DNA of 64,000 bases from Cellvibrionaceae bacterium (GCA_021151695.1 JAGKWU010000005.1:224346-288345); one strand, 5' to 3'; counted from the stretch's first letter, positions 33,897-43,598 are shown. Notes: generated by a model from the letters alone, not told the origin. Made by a program: numbers and translations.

Positions 33897-35072
33897 ATGA
33901 TTATCAAGCCAAAAGTTCGCGGTTTTATCTGTACCAATGCGCATCCACAAGGTTGTGCTGCCAACGTGCAAGAGCAAATCGCCTTCACTAAAGCCAAGGG
34001 ACCTGTTGCCGGCGCACCCAAGAAAGTGCTGGTATTAGGCTGCTCCACCGGCTTTGGTTTGGCCTCACGTATTACCGCCGCGTTTGGCGGTGGCGCCGAT
34101 ACCCTGGGCGTATGCTTCGAGAAAGAGCCATCCGAAACCAAAACTGCCACTGCCGGTTACTACAACACCTCAGCATTCCACGATGCGGCCAAGGCTGAAG
34201 GTTTATACGCCGAAACCATCAACGGCGATGCATTCTCCGATGGCATTAAAGACAAGGTTATCGAAACCTTGAAAAACGGTATCGGCAAAGTGGATCTGGT
34301 GATCTACAGCTTGGCGTCACCACGCCGCACCGACCCAAAAACTGGCGAAGTTTACAACTCGGTATTGAAGCCTATCGGCAAAAACTACACTTCCAAAAAC
34401 CTCAATACAGATACGCTGAAAATTTCTGACGTATCTATCGAGCCAGCGTCTGACGAAGAAATCGCCAACACTGTAAAAGTGATGGGTGGTGAAGATTGGG
34501 AGATGTGGATCGATGCATTGAAAGGTGCCGGTCTGCTGGCTGACAATTTCCAAACCGTTGCCTACACCTACCTGGGCGACAAACTGACCTGGCCAATCTA
34601 CGGCAAAGCTACCATTGGTAAAGCCAAAGAAGATCTGGATCGCGCTGCGAAAACTCTGAGCGAAAAACACGGTGGCAACGCGCGCGTAGCTGTGTTGAAG
34701 GCCGTTGTAACGCAAGCGAGTTCTGCCATTCCGGTAATGCCTTTGTACCTCGCCATTTTGTTCAAAGTGATGAAAGAGCAGGGTACCCATGAAGGTTGTA
34801 TCGAGCAGATCCAACGTTTGTTCAAGGAATGCTTGTACTCTGCCTCTCCACGTCTGGACGATGGCAACCGCTACCGTGTAGACGAGCTGGAGCTTGATCC
34901 TTCTGTGCAAACCAAAGTGGAAGCCATTTGGGATCAGGTCACCGAAGCTAACCTGTTTGAACTCACCGACTTTGAAGGCTACAAAGCCGAGTTCTTGCGC
35001 CTGTTCGGTTTCGGCTTGAACAGCGTTGACTATGATGCAGAAACTACGCCGCTGGTAGCGACCAACTTCTAA
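33897..35072 (+). CDS. fabV: FabV enoyl-ACP reductase (trans-2-enoyl-CoA reductase family)
   Basis: 391 residues. FabV reduces trans-2-enoyl-ACP with NADH in the last step of fatty acid elongation and is insensitive to triclosan. The N-terminus MIIKPKVRGFICTNAHPQGC is diagnostic. The nucleotide fold KVLVLGCSTGFGLASRI lies at about 42-60, and the active-site stretch AYTYLGDKLTWPIYGKATIG near 221-240 contains the family's Tyr-X8-Lys arrangement. Length fits (about 397-400). It is monocistronic, with a terminator downstream. Confidence 0.95.
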   Translation: MIIKPKVRGFICTNAHPQGCAANVQEQIAFTKAKGPVAGAPKKVLVLGCSTGFGLASRITAAFGGGADTLGVCFEKEPSETKTATAGYYNTSAFHDAAKAEGLYAETINGDAFSDGIKDKVIETLKNGIGKVDLVIYSLASPRRTDPKTGEVYNSVLKPIGKNYTSKNLNTDTLKISDVSIEPASDEEIANTVKVMGGEDWEMWIDALKGAGLLADNFQTVAYTYLGDKLTWPIYGKATIGKAKEDLDRAAKTLSEKHGGNARVAVLKAVVTQASSAIPVMPLYLAILFKVMKEQGTHEGCIEQIQRLFKECLYSASPRLDDGNRYRVDELELDPSVQTKVEAIWDQVTEANLFELTDFEGYKAEFLRLFGFGLNSVDYDAETTPLVATNF

Positions 35073-35110
35073 ATGTTTGCCTCAGGGGCAAGTTGGTTGG
35101 AGAGTTTATG

Positions 35111-35135
35111 AAAAGCCCCTGATGGGGCTTTTTTT
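35111..35135 (+). terminator. Terminator after fabV
   Basis: AAAAGCCCC-TGAT-GGGGCTTTTTTT. Confidence 0.9.
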
Positions 35136-35192
35136 ATGTGTGCGTTTTGTTGCTTGAGTTGTAATTATCTGTTGTAAACAAGAGGAGTTGTA

Positions 35193-35720
35193 ATGCGTCA
35201 ACGAATTGCTATAGATATGGACGAAACCATTCTGGATACTTTGAGCCGTCATATTGACTGGTATAACCGCGAGTTCAATCAGCAACTGACTAAAGCGGAT
35301 CTGCACGCTGCCAAAATTTATCACCGCGTGCCACAAGAGCATGTGGCGACTGTGCGCGCTTATCCTACGCATCCCGACTATTTTGTGGATATCCCGCCCT
35401 ATGAGGATGCGATTGCTGTGGTTGAGCAATTGAGCCAAAAGTACGACGTGTATATCGCAACTGCTGCTATGGAATATCCAACGTCGTTTACGCCCAAATA
35501 CGATTGGCTGGTAAAGCACCTGCCGTTTTTGTCGCCCATGAATTTTATTTTTTGCGGCGATAAAAGTGCGGTGCATGCGGATTTCTTGATCGACGATAGC
35601 CCGCGCCATTTTGAAAATTTTCGCGGTGAGGGGATTTTATTTACGGCATCGCACAATGTGGCCGAGACGCGCTACCGTCGGGTGGATAATTGGCAGCAAG
35701 TGAAGGAAATGTTTTTGTAA
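35193..35720 (+). CDS. 5'(3')-deoxyribonucleotidase-like HAD phosphatase
   Basis: 175 residues, with GAGGAG before the ATG. Catalytic motif I is IAIDMDETILDT (DxDxT), motif II YIATAAME, and the C-terminal acidic motif is DFLIDDSPRHFENF. This pattern and length match the NT5C family, which dephosphorylates deoxyribonucleoside monophosphates. It is monocistronic, followed by a terminator shared with the convergent lepB-like gene. Confidence 0.88.
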   Translation: MRQRIAIDMDETILDTLSRHIDWYNREFNQQLTKADLHAAKIYHRVPQEHVATVRAYPTHPDYFVDIPPYEDAIAVVEQLSQKYDVYIATAAMEYPTSFTPKYDWLVKHLPFLSPMNFIFCGDKSAVHADFLIDDSPRHFENFRGEGILFTASHNVAETRYRRVDNWQQVKEMFL

Positions 35721-35741
35721 GACGTTTTTCGAGATGGAAAA

Positions 35742-35784
35742 CAAAAGGCGCCGCTTTGCGAAAAGTCGGCGCCTTTGTTTTTTT
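35742..35784. terminator. Bidirectional terminator
   Basis: CAAAAGGCGCCG and CGGCGCCTTTG stem with 13-base loop, T-rich on the plus side and T-rich on the minus side (CTTTTGTTTTCC read on that strand). It lies between two convergent genes. Confidence 0.8.
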
Positions 35785-36448
35785 AAAGGTCTTTAAAGAA
35801 GCGATCCAGTCGCGGCAAATAATAATTATCGTAATTGGTCGACATAATCACCGAGCGTGCGCGGCCGATAATTTCATCGCGTGGTACAAAGCCAATTACA
35901 CGGGAATCAGAACTTCTGTCGCGGTTGTCTCCCAGCATTAAATAATGGTCTTGCGGCACAGTGACGGCCGGAAAGTTGGCGAAACTGTATGGGGCTGGAT
36001 AGCTGATACGCACCTTGTGGTCGACGCCTTGCAAATGTTCCAGCCCATCACCCACCGTATCTATATGCTCATAATTTACCGCAACACCATTGATGGTGAG
36101 GTGATTGTTCTCCATGGAGACTCTATCGCCCGGCAGTCCAATGACACGCTTTACCAGGCGTGTGTCGGCTGCTTTTGAGTCGAATACCACTATATCGCCG
36201 CGCTGCGGATCGCCCAGTTTGACCAGTGAGACATGGGTGAAAGGAATGCGCAGGTCGTAAGCGAGTTTATTGACGGCTATGCGATCGCCCTCAACGATGG
36301 TGGGCAGCATTGAGCCTGTGGGGACTGTATTCCAGTCGGCGAGGGCGCTGCGGAAAAGACACATAAGCACAATAAATAGAATGAAGGATTTGTTTTCTCG
36401 CCAGGTTTTACCGAGGCTATGGATGATTGCTCGCAGCTTGCGGTTCAT
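35783..36448 (-). CDS. Signal peptidase I paralogue (short, S26 family)
   Basis: 221 residues with one membrane segment (about 21-38), where the housekeeping LepB in this window has two. Catalytic Ser46 lies in TVPTGSMLPT and Lys100 in TRLVKRVIGLPGD; the GDNRDRSSDSR box is at about 173-183. It therefore appears active. It is not in the lepA operon but stands alone near yihG. It may process a subset of exported proteins or be an alternative leader peptidase. Confidence 0.9.
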   Translation of the reverse strand: MNRKLRAIIHSLGKTWRENKSFILFIVLMCLFRSALADWNTVPTGSMLPTIVEGDRIAVNKLAYDLRIPFTHVSLVKLGDPQRGDIVVFDSKAADTRLVKRVIGLPGDRVSMENNHLTINGVAVNYEHIDTVGDGLEHLQGVDHKVRISYPAPYSFANFPAVTVPQDHYLMLGDNRDRSSDSRVIGFVPRDEIIGRARSVIMSTNYDNYYLPRLDRFFKDL

Positions 36449-36547
36449 AAAAAGTCCCTGAAAAAGAGTGGAAAATCGGCTTTTAACTTGCCTGAAAAGG
36501 ACAGGGATTAGAAAATAAAGTTCATTTGAAGCTGTTGCGACATCACA

Positions 36548-37447
36548 ATGTATTTATTCCGCCATCTTTTGGGGCTGCTGACTACGGGCCTGTTTTTAGT
36601 ATTGACCATGTTGGTCTTCATTCCCTTAATGCCGCTGGCGCTGCTTAAGTGGCTGGTGCCTTTTGCGTCTTGGCAGGCGCTGTGTAATCGCGGCCTGGGT
36701 TGGCTCGCCAGCCACTGGATGGATGCCAATGCGCGTCATCAAGCCGTGCTCTTGTCCACTGAAATTCGGGTGGAAGGTCTGGAGGGGCTTGACCCCAACG
36801 AGTGGTACATGATGGTGGCCAACCATCAATCCTGGGTGGATATTCTGGTGCTGCTGCGCCTGTTTAATCGCCGTATTCCCTATCTCAAATTTTTCCTCAA
36901 ACAATCCCTGATCTGGGTGCCACTGCTAGGGCTCGCTTGGTGGGCATTGGATTTCCCCTTTATGCGTCGCTACAGTAAGGCGCAGTTGGAGCGCAATCCC
37001 GCATTGAAGGGTAAGGATATTGAGGTAACTCGTCGCTCTTGCGCCAAGTTTCGTCACAATCCGGTGACTATCATCAACTTTCTTGAGGGTACTCGCTATA
37101 CGCCTGCGAAGTATGCGCAGCAGAAATCCCAATACCGGCATTTGTTGATGCCCAAGGCGGGCGGTCTGGCTTTCACCCTGGCTGCTATGGATGGTCAGTT
37201 GCACAGGCTGCTGGATGTGACTATCTATTATCCTGGCGGTATTCCCACCTATTGGGATTACGTTTGTGGGCGAGTACCGGTGATTGAGTTGCATGTGCGC
37301 CAGCTTCCCATCCCCGATGAGATGCTGGGGGATTACAGCGAAGACGAGTTGTTCCGGGCGCGTTTCCAGCAGTGGGTTAATGTGCTTTGGCAGGAAAAAG
37401 ACCAGCAGTTGCAGCGCATGCGCGAATCCGGGCAAAAAGACAGATAA
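36548..37447 (+). CDS. yihG: PlsC-like acyltransferase (YihG family)
   Basis: 299 residues. A membrane segment lies at about 10-35; the acyltransferase motif I NHQSWVDILVL (His-X4-Asp) is near 98-108, and motif III FLEGTRYTP near 182-190. This arrangement and length match YihG-type lysophosphatidic acid acyltransferases, which make phosphatidic acid with particular acyl chains. It is divergent from the signal peptidase paralogue; the intergenic space is 99 bases. Confidence 0.9.
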   Translation: MYLFRHLLGLLTTGLFLVLTMLVFIPLMPLALLKWLVPFASWQALCNRGLGWLASHWMDANARHQAVLLSTEIRVEGLEGLDPNEWYMMVANHQSWVDILVLLRLFNRRIPYLKFFLKQSLIWVPLLGLAWWALDFPFMRRYSKAQLERNPALKGKDIEVTRRSCAKFRHNPVTIINFLEGTRYTPAKYAQQKSQYRHLLMPKAGGLAFTLAAMDGQLHRLLDVTIYYPGGIPTYWDYVCGRVPVIELHVRQLPIPDEMLGDYSEDELFRARFQQWVNVLWQEKDQQLQRMRESGQKDR

Positions 37448-37610
37448 GGTGGCGACGTTAAAAAGCGCAGAATTTTTTGTCGGTTCGCGTTATGCTAATT
37501 GCATCTTAGCCCGTAGGTTTATGCGCTGACTGGTTGTCAGCGGTGGAAACCTGCCGGTATTGACCCTATTAAGTCTGGATCGTGAAGTGCGGTCGTTTTA
37601 AGGAGGCGTT

Positions 37611-37835
37611 ATGTTTTATTCATTAAAAGATCTGTTTGAAAAGTTGGGTTTGCCCAGCTCAGACGCCGAGATAGAGGCTTTTATCGAACGCCATCGCCCA
37701 TTACCCCAAGCCGAGCCACTGGCTGACGCCAGGTGCTGGACACCCGAGCAAGCCGCCTTCCTGCGTGAAGCCCGCCAGTCTTATTCTGATTGGGCGGAAG
37801 TTGTGGACGAGCTGAACTGTCTGCTGCGCGACTGA
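37611..37835 (+). CDS. DUF2789 protein
   Basis: 74 residues, with AAGGAGG before the ATG. The pattern LKDLFEKLGLPSSDAEIEAF, then CWTPEQAAFLREARQSYSDW and AEVVDELNCLL, is that of DUF2789. The fold should be all-helical. Function unknown. Confidence 0.88.
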   Translation: MFYSLKDLFEKLGLPSSDAEIEAFIERHRPLPQAEPLADARCWTPEQAAFLREARQSYSDWAEVVDELNCLLRD

Positions 37836-37879
37836 TGTTTTTGAGCTTCGGTCGCTGCCAATAGCGCAAACCTAACCGC

Positions 37880-37914
37880 AATAGCGCAGACCTAAGGGAA
37901 TGCGCTATTTTTTT
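37880..37914 (+). terminator. Terminator after DUF2789 gene
   Basis: AATAGCGCA, 12-base loop, TGCGCTATT and T-run. A direct repeat of the left arm and loop (CAATAGCGCAAACCTAA and CAATAGCGCAGACCTAA) lies just upstream. Confidence 0.85.
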
Positions 37915-38078
37915 GCCTGCACATTGGATCTCAATCCGACTTTTTCGGTCTATTAAACCCGCCGTTTGGCCAATGTCCGTGCATGGCACCCAAAGGGCAA
38001 ATAGGCTACACTGCCGCGCTTTACTGGCCGGCCTCTGTGGCAGCCTCTCCCAATCCTCTTAAAAGTACCTGATTACCC

Positions 38079-39878
38079 GTGACTGACCTTAGCCATATCC
38101 GTAATTTTTCGATCATCGCCCACATTGACCACGGCAAATCCACCATCGCAGACCGCTTTATCCAGCTCTGCGGCGGCCTGAGCGACCGTGAAATGGAAGC
38201 GCAAGTGCTGGATTCTATGGATTTGGAGCGCGAGCGCGGCATCACCATTAAAGCCCACAGCGTGACCCTTTATTACAAGGCGCGCGACGGCAAAACCTAT
38301 CAACTCAACTTTATTGATACTCCCGGCCACGTGGACTTCACCTATGAAGTATCCCGCTCGCTGGCTGCTTGTGAGGGCGCATTGCTGGTGGTAGATGCCG
38401 GTCAGGGCGTTGAGGCGCAATCAGTAGCCAACTGCTATACCGCCATCGAGCAGGGCCTGGAAGTTATCCCGGTACTCAACAAAATGGACCTGCCGCAGGC
38501 AGAGCCAGACCGTGTTGCGCAAGAGATTGAAGATATTATTGGCATCGACGCCACTGAAGCTGTGCGCTGCTCCGCCAAGTCGGGCATGGGTATGGAGGAT
38601 GTGCTGGAAGAGCTGGTACGTTTGGTTCCTCCGCCCGAAGGCGATGTGGATGCGCCTCTGCAAGCATTGATTATCGACTCCTGGTTCGACAACTACCTGG
38701 GTGTTGTCTCGCTGGTGCGCGTGAAGCAGGGCACCCTGAAGCTCAAAGACAAGATCATCGCCAAAACCATTGGTAAACCGCAAATCGTGGATGGCGTGGG
38801 CGTATTCAGTCCCAAACTCACCCAATTAAAAGAACTCAAGGCCGGCGAAGTAGGCTTTGTAGTAGCCGGTATTAAAGACATTCAAGGTGCACCCGTGGGC
38901 GATACCATTACCCATGCACAAACGCCTGATGTGGAAGCCCTGGCCGGTTTCCAAAAAATTAAACCGCAGGTGTATGCGGGTATGTTCCCCATCAGTTCTG
39001 ATGACTTCGAAGACTTCCGCGAAGCCTTGGCTAAGCTGACCCTGAACGACGCTTCCCTGTTCTACGAACCCGAAAGCTCCGATGCACTGGGTTTCGGCTT
39101 CCGTGTTGGTTTCCTCGGCATGTTGCACATGGAGATCATTCAGGAGCGTCTGGAGCGCGAATACGATCTGGATTTGATCACCACCGCGCCCACCGTGGTT
39201 TATGAAATCGAGAAGCGCGGCGGCGAGGTTATCTATGTTGATAACCCATCCAAACTGCCCGATCCAGGCTCCATTGAAGATATGCGTGAACCGATTGTGG
39301 AAGCCAATATTCTGGTGCCACAGGAACACCTGGGTAACGTGATTACGCTCTGTATCGACAAGCGTGGTGTACAGAAAGATTTGCAATTTACCGGTTCGCA
39401 AGTGCGTGTGCGCTACGAGTTGCCGATGAACGAAGTGGTAACGGATTTCTTTGACCGTCTCAAGTCCGTAAGCCGCGGTTATGCATCACTGGATTACAGC
39501 TTTGTGCGCTTTGAATCCGCTAACCTGGTGCGTTTGGACGTGTTGATTAACAGTGAAAAAGTGGATGCTCTGGCCATTATCGTGCATCGCGACAAGGCGC
39601 AACGTATGGGCCATTCACTGACTGACAAAATGAAAGAACTGATTCCTCGCCAGATGTACGACGTAGCCATTCAGGCGGCCATTGGCGGTCAGATCGTGGC
39701 TCGTTCCACGGTAAAAGCCTTGCGTAAAGACGTAACAGCCAAGTGTTATGGTGGTGACGCCACGCGTAAGAAAAAACTGCTGGAAAAGCAAAAAGCCGGT
39801 AAGAAACGTATGAAACAAGTAGGCAGCGTAGAGATTCCACAGGCCGCCTTCTTTGCTGTATTGAAAATTGACAGCTAA
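38079..39878 (+). CDS. lepA: Elongation factor 4 (LepA)
   Basis: 599 residues from a GTG at 38079 (VTDLSHIRNFSIIAHIDHGKST). GTPase motifs are complete: AHIDHGKST (G1), DTPGHVDFTYEV (G3) and NKMDLP (G4). Domain II, the EF-G-like domains and the LepA-specific C-terminus (GGDATRKKKLLEKQKAGKKRMKQVG) follow. LepA acts on ribosomes during initiation and translocation problems. It begins the lepA-lepB-DUF4845-rnc-era-recO unit. Confidence 0.97.
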   Translation: MTDLSHIRNFSIIAHIDHGKSTIADRFIQLCGGLSDREMEAQVLDSMDLERERGITIKAHSVTLYYKARDGKTYQLNFIDTPGHVDFTYEVSRSLAACEGALLVVDAGQGVEAQSVANCYTAIEQGLEVIPVLNKMDLPQAEPDRVAQEIEDIIGIDATEAVRCSAKSGMGMEDVLEELVRLVPPPEGDVDAPLQALIIDSWFDNYLGVVSLVRVKQGTLKLKDKIIAKTIGKPQIVDGVGVFSPKLTQLKELKAGEVGFVVAGIKDIQGAPVGDTITHAQTPDVEALAGFQKIKPQVYAGMFPISSDDFEDFREALAKLTLNDASLFYEPESSDALGFGFRVGFLGMLHMEIIQERLEREYDLDLITTAPTVVYEIEKRGGEVIYVDNPSKLPDPGSIEDMREPIVEANILVPQEHLGNVITLCIDKRGVQKDLQFTGSQVRVRYELPMNEVVTDFFDRLKSVSRGYASLDYSFVRFESANLVRLDVLINSEKVDALAIIVHRDKAQRMGHSLTDKMKELIPRQMYDVAIQAAIGGQIVARSTVKALRKDVTAKCYGGDATRKKKLLEKQKAGKKRMKQVGSVEIPQAAFFAVLKIDS

Positions 39879-39925
39879 TTGATCGACAGACAACCCATTG
39901 ATCGAAAGATAACCAAGGAAACCTC

Positions 39926-40798
39926 ATGAGCAGTCTGAACCTCCCATTGATTCTCACCCTGGCGGTGCTGGTTACCGGCCTTATCTGGCTGGTGGATATT
40001 CTGGTTCTCGCCAAACCACGTCGCGCCAAAGTGGGGGCGGTTGAGGCCCAGTTTCAACATACCAATGTATCTGAAGGTGCTCATAAAGAGGTTTACGAAA
40101 CAGCCAAGGCTGCTGCAGCCAAAGAACCGGTAATGGTGGAGTACGCCAAATCGTTTTTCCCTGTGTTGTTTGTGGTGTTTTTCCTGCGGTCATTTTTGGT
40201 TGAGCCTTTCCAGATTCCCTCCGGCTCTATGATTCCGACCTTGCAGGTGGGTGATTTCATTCTGGTTAACAAGTTTGCCTATGGTATTCGCGTACCTGTG
40301 CTCAACAAGACTTTTATTCCTGTTAATAATCCCAAGCGCGGCGATGTGATGGTGTTCTTCCCGCCACATCAGCCCAAAACCTATTTCATCAAGCGTGTGG
40401 TAGGTTTGCCCGGCGATAAAATCCGCTATACCAATAATGTGCTTTACTTAAACGGTGTTGAAGTGAAGGACTCTTTGGTTAAAAAGGCGTTTCCTGAGTG
40501 GGGTTCCTTCTGCATGAATTCGCGTCAGCAGATGAGTATCGTGGAGGAGAATCTTGATGGTGTCCTGCACAAAACCCAAAAGTGCGACATTCCCAGTCAG
40601 TTGAGCGTAGATGGTAGCTGGGTAGTACCAGCAGGCCATTACTTTATGATGGGTGACAACCGCGATAACAGTTACGACAGTCGCGGGTGGGGTTTTGTGT
40701 CAGAGGACGCCATTGTTGGTAAAGCTTTTGCGGTCTGGATGCACTGGGACGATTTCTTCAGCCTTCCCAACTTTAATAGCGTAGGTATCGTTAAATAA
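39926..40798 (+). CDS. lepB: Signal peptidase I (housekeeping)
   Basis: 290 residues with two membrane segments (about 5-28 and 77-93). Catalytic Ser101 lies in QIPSGSMIPT and Lys156 in TYFIKRVVGLPGD, with MMGDNRDNSYDSRGWG at about 235-250. It removes signal peptides at the periplasmic face of the inner membrane. It lies 47 bases after lepA. Confidence 0.96.
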   Translation: MSSLNLPLILTLAVLVTGLIWLVDILVLAKPRRAKVGAVEAQFQHTNVSEGAHKEVYETAKAAAAKEPVMVEYAKSFFPVLFVVFFLRSFLVEPFQIPSGSMIPTLQVGDFILVNKFAYGIRVPVLNKTFIPVNNPKRGDVMVFFPPHQPKTYFIKRVVGLPGDKIRYTNNVLYLNGVEVKDSLVKKAFPEWGSFCMNSRQQMSIVEENLDGVLHKTQKCDIPSQLSVDGSWVVPAGHYFMMGDNRDNSYDSRGWGFVSEDAIVGKAFAVWMHWDDFFSLPNFNSVGIVK

Positions 40799-40840
40799 CC
40801 GCGACCATCAACCGATGGCTTTAGAAGAGCAGGTGACCCT

Positions 40841-41275
40841 ATGAAAGTTATGCACAATTCCGACAACCTGCAACACCAGCGTGGATTGACCATGATCAGC
40901 TGGATTTGTGTGCTCGCTGTTTTGAGTTTTTGCGGATTGTTTGCGTTTAAAGTGGTGCCTATGTATGCCGAAAATACCTATGTGGTTTCAGCGTTAAAAG
41001 GTCTGGCTGGCGAAAGCAATTTTGAAGATATGTCGGACGCCGAGATCAAAAAATACCTCAATAATTTTTACATGGTGAACAACGTTCGCAGTGAAGGGCC
41101 TCAGAATTTCGTCATTGATCGTAAATCAAAAGGACTGATCGTTAAGATAGATTATGAAAATCGCGTTAACCTCATGTACAACATAGATTTGGTAACCACT
41201 TTTAAAAATCACCTTGATGCTGCGCAAAAAAATAGATGTTGTGAACCAGGTAAAGAAGAGCGTGCAGATAAATAA
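40841..41275 (+). CDS. DUF4845 membrane protein
   Basis: 144 residues with a single N-terminal membrane segment (about 20-40, ISWICVLAVLSFCGLFAFKVVPMY) and a periplasmic remainder. This is the small protein found between lepB and rnc in pseudomonads and relatives (DUF4845). Function unknown. Its 3' end overlaps the rnc start. Confidence 0.88.
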   Translation: MKVMHNSDNLQHQRGLTMISWICVLAVLSFCGLFAFKVVPMYAENTYVVSALKGLAGESNFEDMSDAEIKKYLNNFYMVNNVRSEGPQNFVIDRKSKGLIVKIDYENRVNLMYNIDLVTTFKNHLDAAQKNRCCEPGKEERADK

Positions 41276-41939
41276 ATACCAGCGTTTGCAGCAACGCTTG
41301 GGCTACGAGTTTCTCGATCCCAAATTGTTGCAACAGGCGCTCACCCACCGCAGTCATGGCGCTCACAACAATGAGCGCCTTGAATTTTTAGGGGATTCGA
41401 TTTTAAACCTGGTGATAGGTGAATCCCTGTTCAAACGTTTTGCTGATTTGCGCGAGGGGCAATTGAGCCGTTTGCGTTCACAATTGGTGAAAGGCGAAAC
41501 CCTGGCTGAAATCGCTCGTGAATTTGAGTTGGGTGAATGTCTGATTCTCGGTGAAGGTGAGGCCAAGTCCGGCGGTTACAGTCGCGATTCCATTTTGGCG
41601 GATACGGTAGAGGCGCTTATAGGGGCCATATTTACTGAGACAAATTTTGAAGCCTGTCGCGATCATCTTCTGCGTTGGTATGCGGATCGTCTTGCATTAA
41701 TCACAGTGGATACCACGGCCAAAGATCCCAAGTCGCGCTTGCAGGAGCATTTGCAAGGTTTGCGTAAACCCTTGCCCGAATACGAAGTGGTGGAAGCCGC
41801 TGGCGAATCCCACGCACAGATTTTCACCATCGAATGCCGCGTGGCATTGCTTAAGCAGCCTGTGCGCGCCCAAGCCAGCAACCGCCGCGAAGCCGAAAAG
41901 CTGGCTGCTACCGAAGTCTTGCGTCTTTTAAAACTCTAG
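41262..41939 (+). CDS. rnc: Ribonuclease III
   Basis: Double-strand-specific endoribonuclease for rRNA and mRNA processing. I prefer the GTG at 41262 (VQINKYQRLQQRLGYEF), which has AAAGAAGAG upstream, aligns with the E. coli N-terminus and gives the same 226-residue length; an ATG at 41214 would add 16 residues. The nuclease signature is NNERLEFLGDSILNLV, with a second acidic site in DTVEALIGAIFTE. The C-terminal dsRNA-binding domain (about 155-224) has DPKSRLQEHLQG and NRREAEKLAA. The start overlaps the DUF4845 gene by 14 bases. Confidence 0.95.
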   Translation: MQINKYQRLQQRLGYEFLDPKLLQQALTHRSHGAHNNERLEFLGDSILNLVIGESLFKRFADLREGQLSRLRSQLVKGETLAEIAREFELGECLILGEGEAKSGGYSRDSILADTVEALIGAIFTETNFEACRDHLLRWYADRLALITVDTTAKDPKSRLQEHLQGLRKPLPEYEVVEAAGESHAQIFTIECRVALLKQPVRAQASNRREAEKLAATEVLRLLKL

Positions 41940-41982
41940 CGTCGCCAGTTACTCGCGACTCATTTTTTACTCAGGTTTATCT

Positions 41983-42894
41983 ATGTCTGATTCATCCGGC
42001 GATTCCGTTACCCGCTGCGGTTATGTTGCCATCGTTGGCCGCCCCAACGTGGGCAAATCCACACTGCTCAACCATATTCTCGGGCAAAAGATCAGCATCA
42101 CCTCACGCAAGCCGCAAACCACCCGCAACAATGTGGTGGGCATTAAAACAGAAGGCGATGTGCAGATCATGTTTGTGGATACGCCAGGTATGCACCTCAA
42201 TCAGCAAAAAGCCATTAACCGCTATATGAACCGCGCGGCCAGCACAGCGGTAAAGGATGTGGATGTAGTGGTGTTTGTGGTGGATCGTTTTATCTGGACG
42301 GAAGAAGACGAAGCTGTTGCGGAAAAGCTCCAATATGTGAGCAGCCCGATTATCCTCGCGGTGAATAAAGTGGATCAGGTGGAAGACAAGGAATCCTTGT
42401 TGCCACATCTGGAGGCGCTTTCGCAAAAATTAAAGGTCGCGGAAATTATCCCGCTCTCTGCCTTGCGCAACACCAATCTGGACCGCTTGGAGCAGTTGAT
42501 TATTGAGCGCTTGCCGGAAGGCCAGCATATGTATCCCGAGGACCAAATCACCGACCGCAGCTCGCGCTTTATGGCGGCGGAAATTGTGCGCGAAAAAATC
42601 ACTCGCCAACTGGGTGATGAATTGCCCTACGAAATGGCGGTGGAAATTGAAGAGTTTAAACAGGAAGGCAATCTGCTCAATATCTCCGCTCTGATTTTGG
42701 TGGAGCGCGACGGTCAAAAGCGCATCCTGATCGGCGATAAAGGCGAGCGCATTAAGCTGATTGGAACGGAAGCGCGCAAAGATATGGAAAAACTGTTCGA
42801 CATGAAAATTATGCTGAAGCTTTGGGTAAAAGTAAAATCCGGCTGGTCGGATGACGAGCGTGCATTGCGCAGTCTTGGCTATAACGATTTTTAA
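41983..42894 (+). CDS. era: GTPase Era
   Basis: 303 residues. G1 GRPNVGKSTL, G3 DTPGMH and G4 NKVD are visible, followed by the KH domain with GEIRLIGTEA-like GERIKLIGTEARKDMEKLF. Era binds the 3' end of 16S rRNA in small-subunit assembly. The stop codon shares its last base with the recO start (TAATG). Confidence 0.97.
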   Translation: MSDSSGDSVTRCGYVAIVGRPNVGKSTLLNHILGQKISITSRKPQTTRNNVVGIKTEGDVQIMFVDTPGMHLNQQKAINRYMNRAASTAVKDVDVVVFVVDRFIWTEEDEAVAEKLQYVSSPIILAVNKVDQVEDKESLLPHLEALSQKLKVAEIIPLSALRNTNLDRLEQLIIERLPEGQHMYPEDQITDRSSRFMAAEIVREKITRQLGDELPYEMAVEIEEFKQEGNLLNISALILVERDGQKRILIGDKGERIKLIGTEARKDMEKLFDMKIMLKLWVKVKSGWSDDERALRSLGYNDF

Positions 42895-43598
42895 TGATCG
42901 AACTCCAGCCCGCCTACATCCTCCATACGCGTCCTTACCGTGACACCAGTATGCTGGTGGATGTGTTGACGTCGCAGTATGGACGGGTAGGACTGGTGGC
43001 GCGCGGCGTGCGCTCGCGCAAAACCCCCAAGCGCAATCTGCTAAATCCCTTCACACGATTATTAATTTCCTTTCAGGGCAAAAGCGATTTAAAGCTGCTA
43101 ACGCAATTTGAAGCCGAAGGCACGCCTGCACATCTCAGCGGCAACTATTTATTCAGCGGGTTTTATGTGAATGAATTGTTGGTGCGCTTGCTGCCGGAAA
43201 TGGATGCTCACGACGATATTTTTCAACTCTACGAACAGAGCTTGCAACGATTGGCCGCACAACAGCCACTGGAGCCTGTGCTGCGCCAGTTTGAAATGCA
43301 ATTGTTGGATGCTCTTGGTTATGGGGTGGATGTCACCTCAGATGCAAAATCCGGTGAGCCATTGGTGGCCGGGTTAAATTACTGTCTCGATCCCGCCCAA
43401 GGGTTTTACGCGGCCGATGATTCAGTACCGTTTAATTTTTTATTTTCCGGTGAACATATTTGCGCATTGGCTGAGGGGGATTTGTCATCGTCTGATGCAC
43501 GCCAAACGGCCAAGCGTATCACTCGCACTTTATTGCGCCCGCTACTGGGCAATAAACCGCTAAAAAGTCGCGAGCTGTTTGTAACCAGCCCGCGTTAA
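42894..43598 (+). CDS. recO: DNA repair protein RecO
   Basis: 234 residues. The OB-fold N-terminus (AYILHTRPYRDTSMLVDVLTSQYGRVGLVARGVRS) and a helical C-terminal part fit RecO, which loads RecA on SSB-coated DNA with RecR. The zinc-finger cysteines of some RecO proteins are not obvious here. Translation is coupled to era. In Pseudomonas the next gene is pdxJ, but here the next gene is the convergent gacS-like gene 10 bases away. Confidence 0.95.
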   Translation: MIELQPAYILHTRPYRDTSMLVDVLTSQYGRVGLVARGVRSRKTPKRNLLNPFTRLLISFQGKSDLKLLTQFEAEGTPAHLSGNYLFSGFYVNELLVRLLPEMDAHDDIFQLYEQSLQRLAAQQPLEPVLRQFEMQLLDALGYGVDVTSDAKSGEPLVAGLNYCLDPAQGFYAADDSVPFNFLFSGEHICALAEGDLSSSDARQTAKRITRTLLRPLLGNKPLKSRELFVTSPR

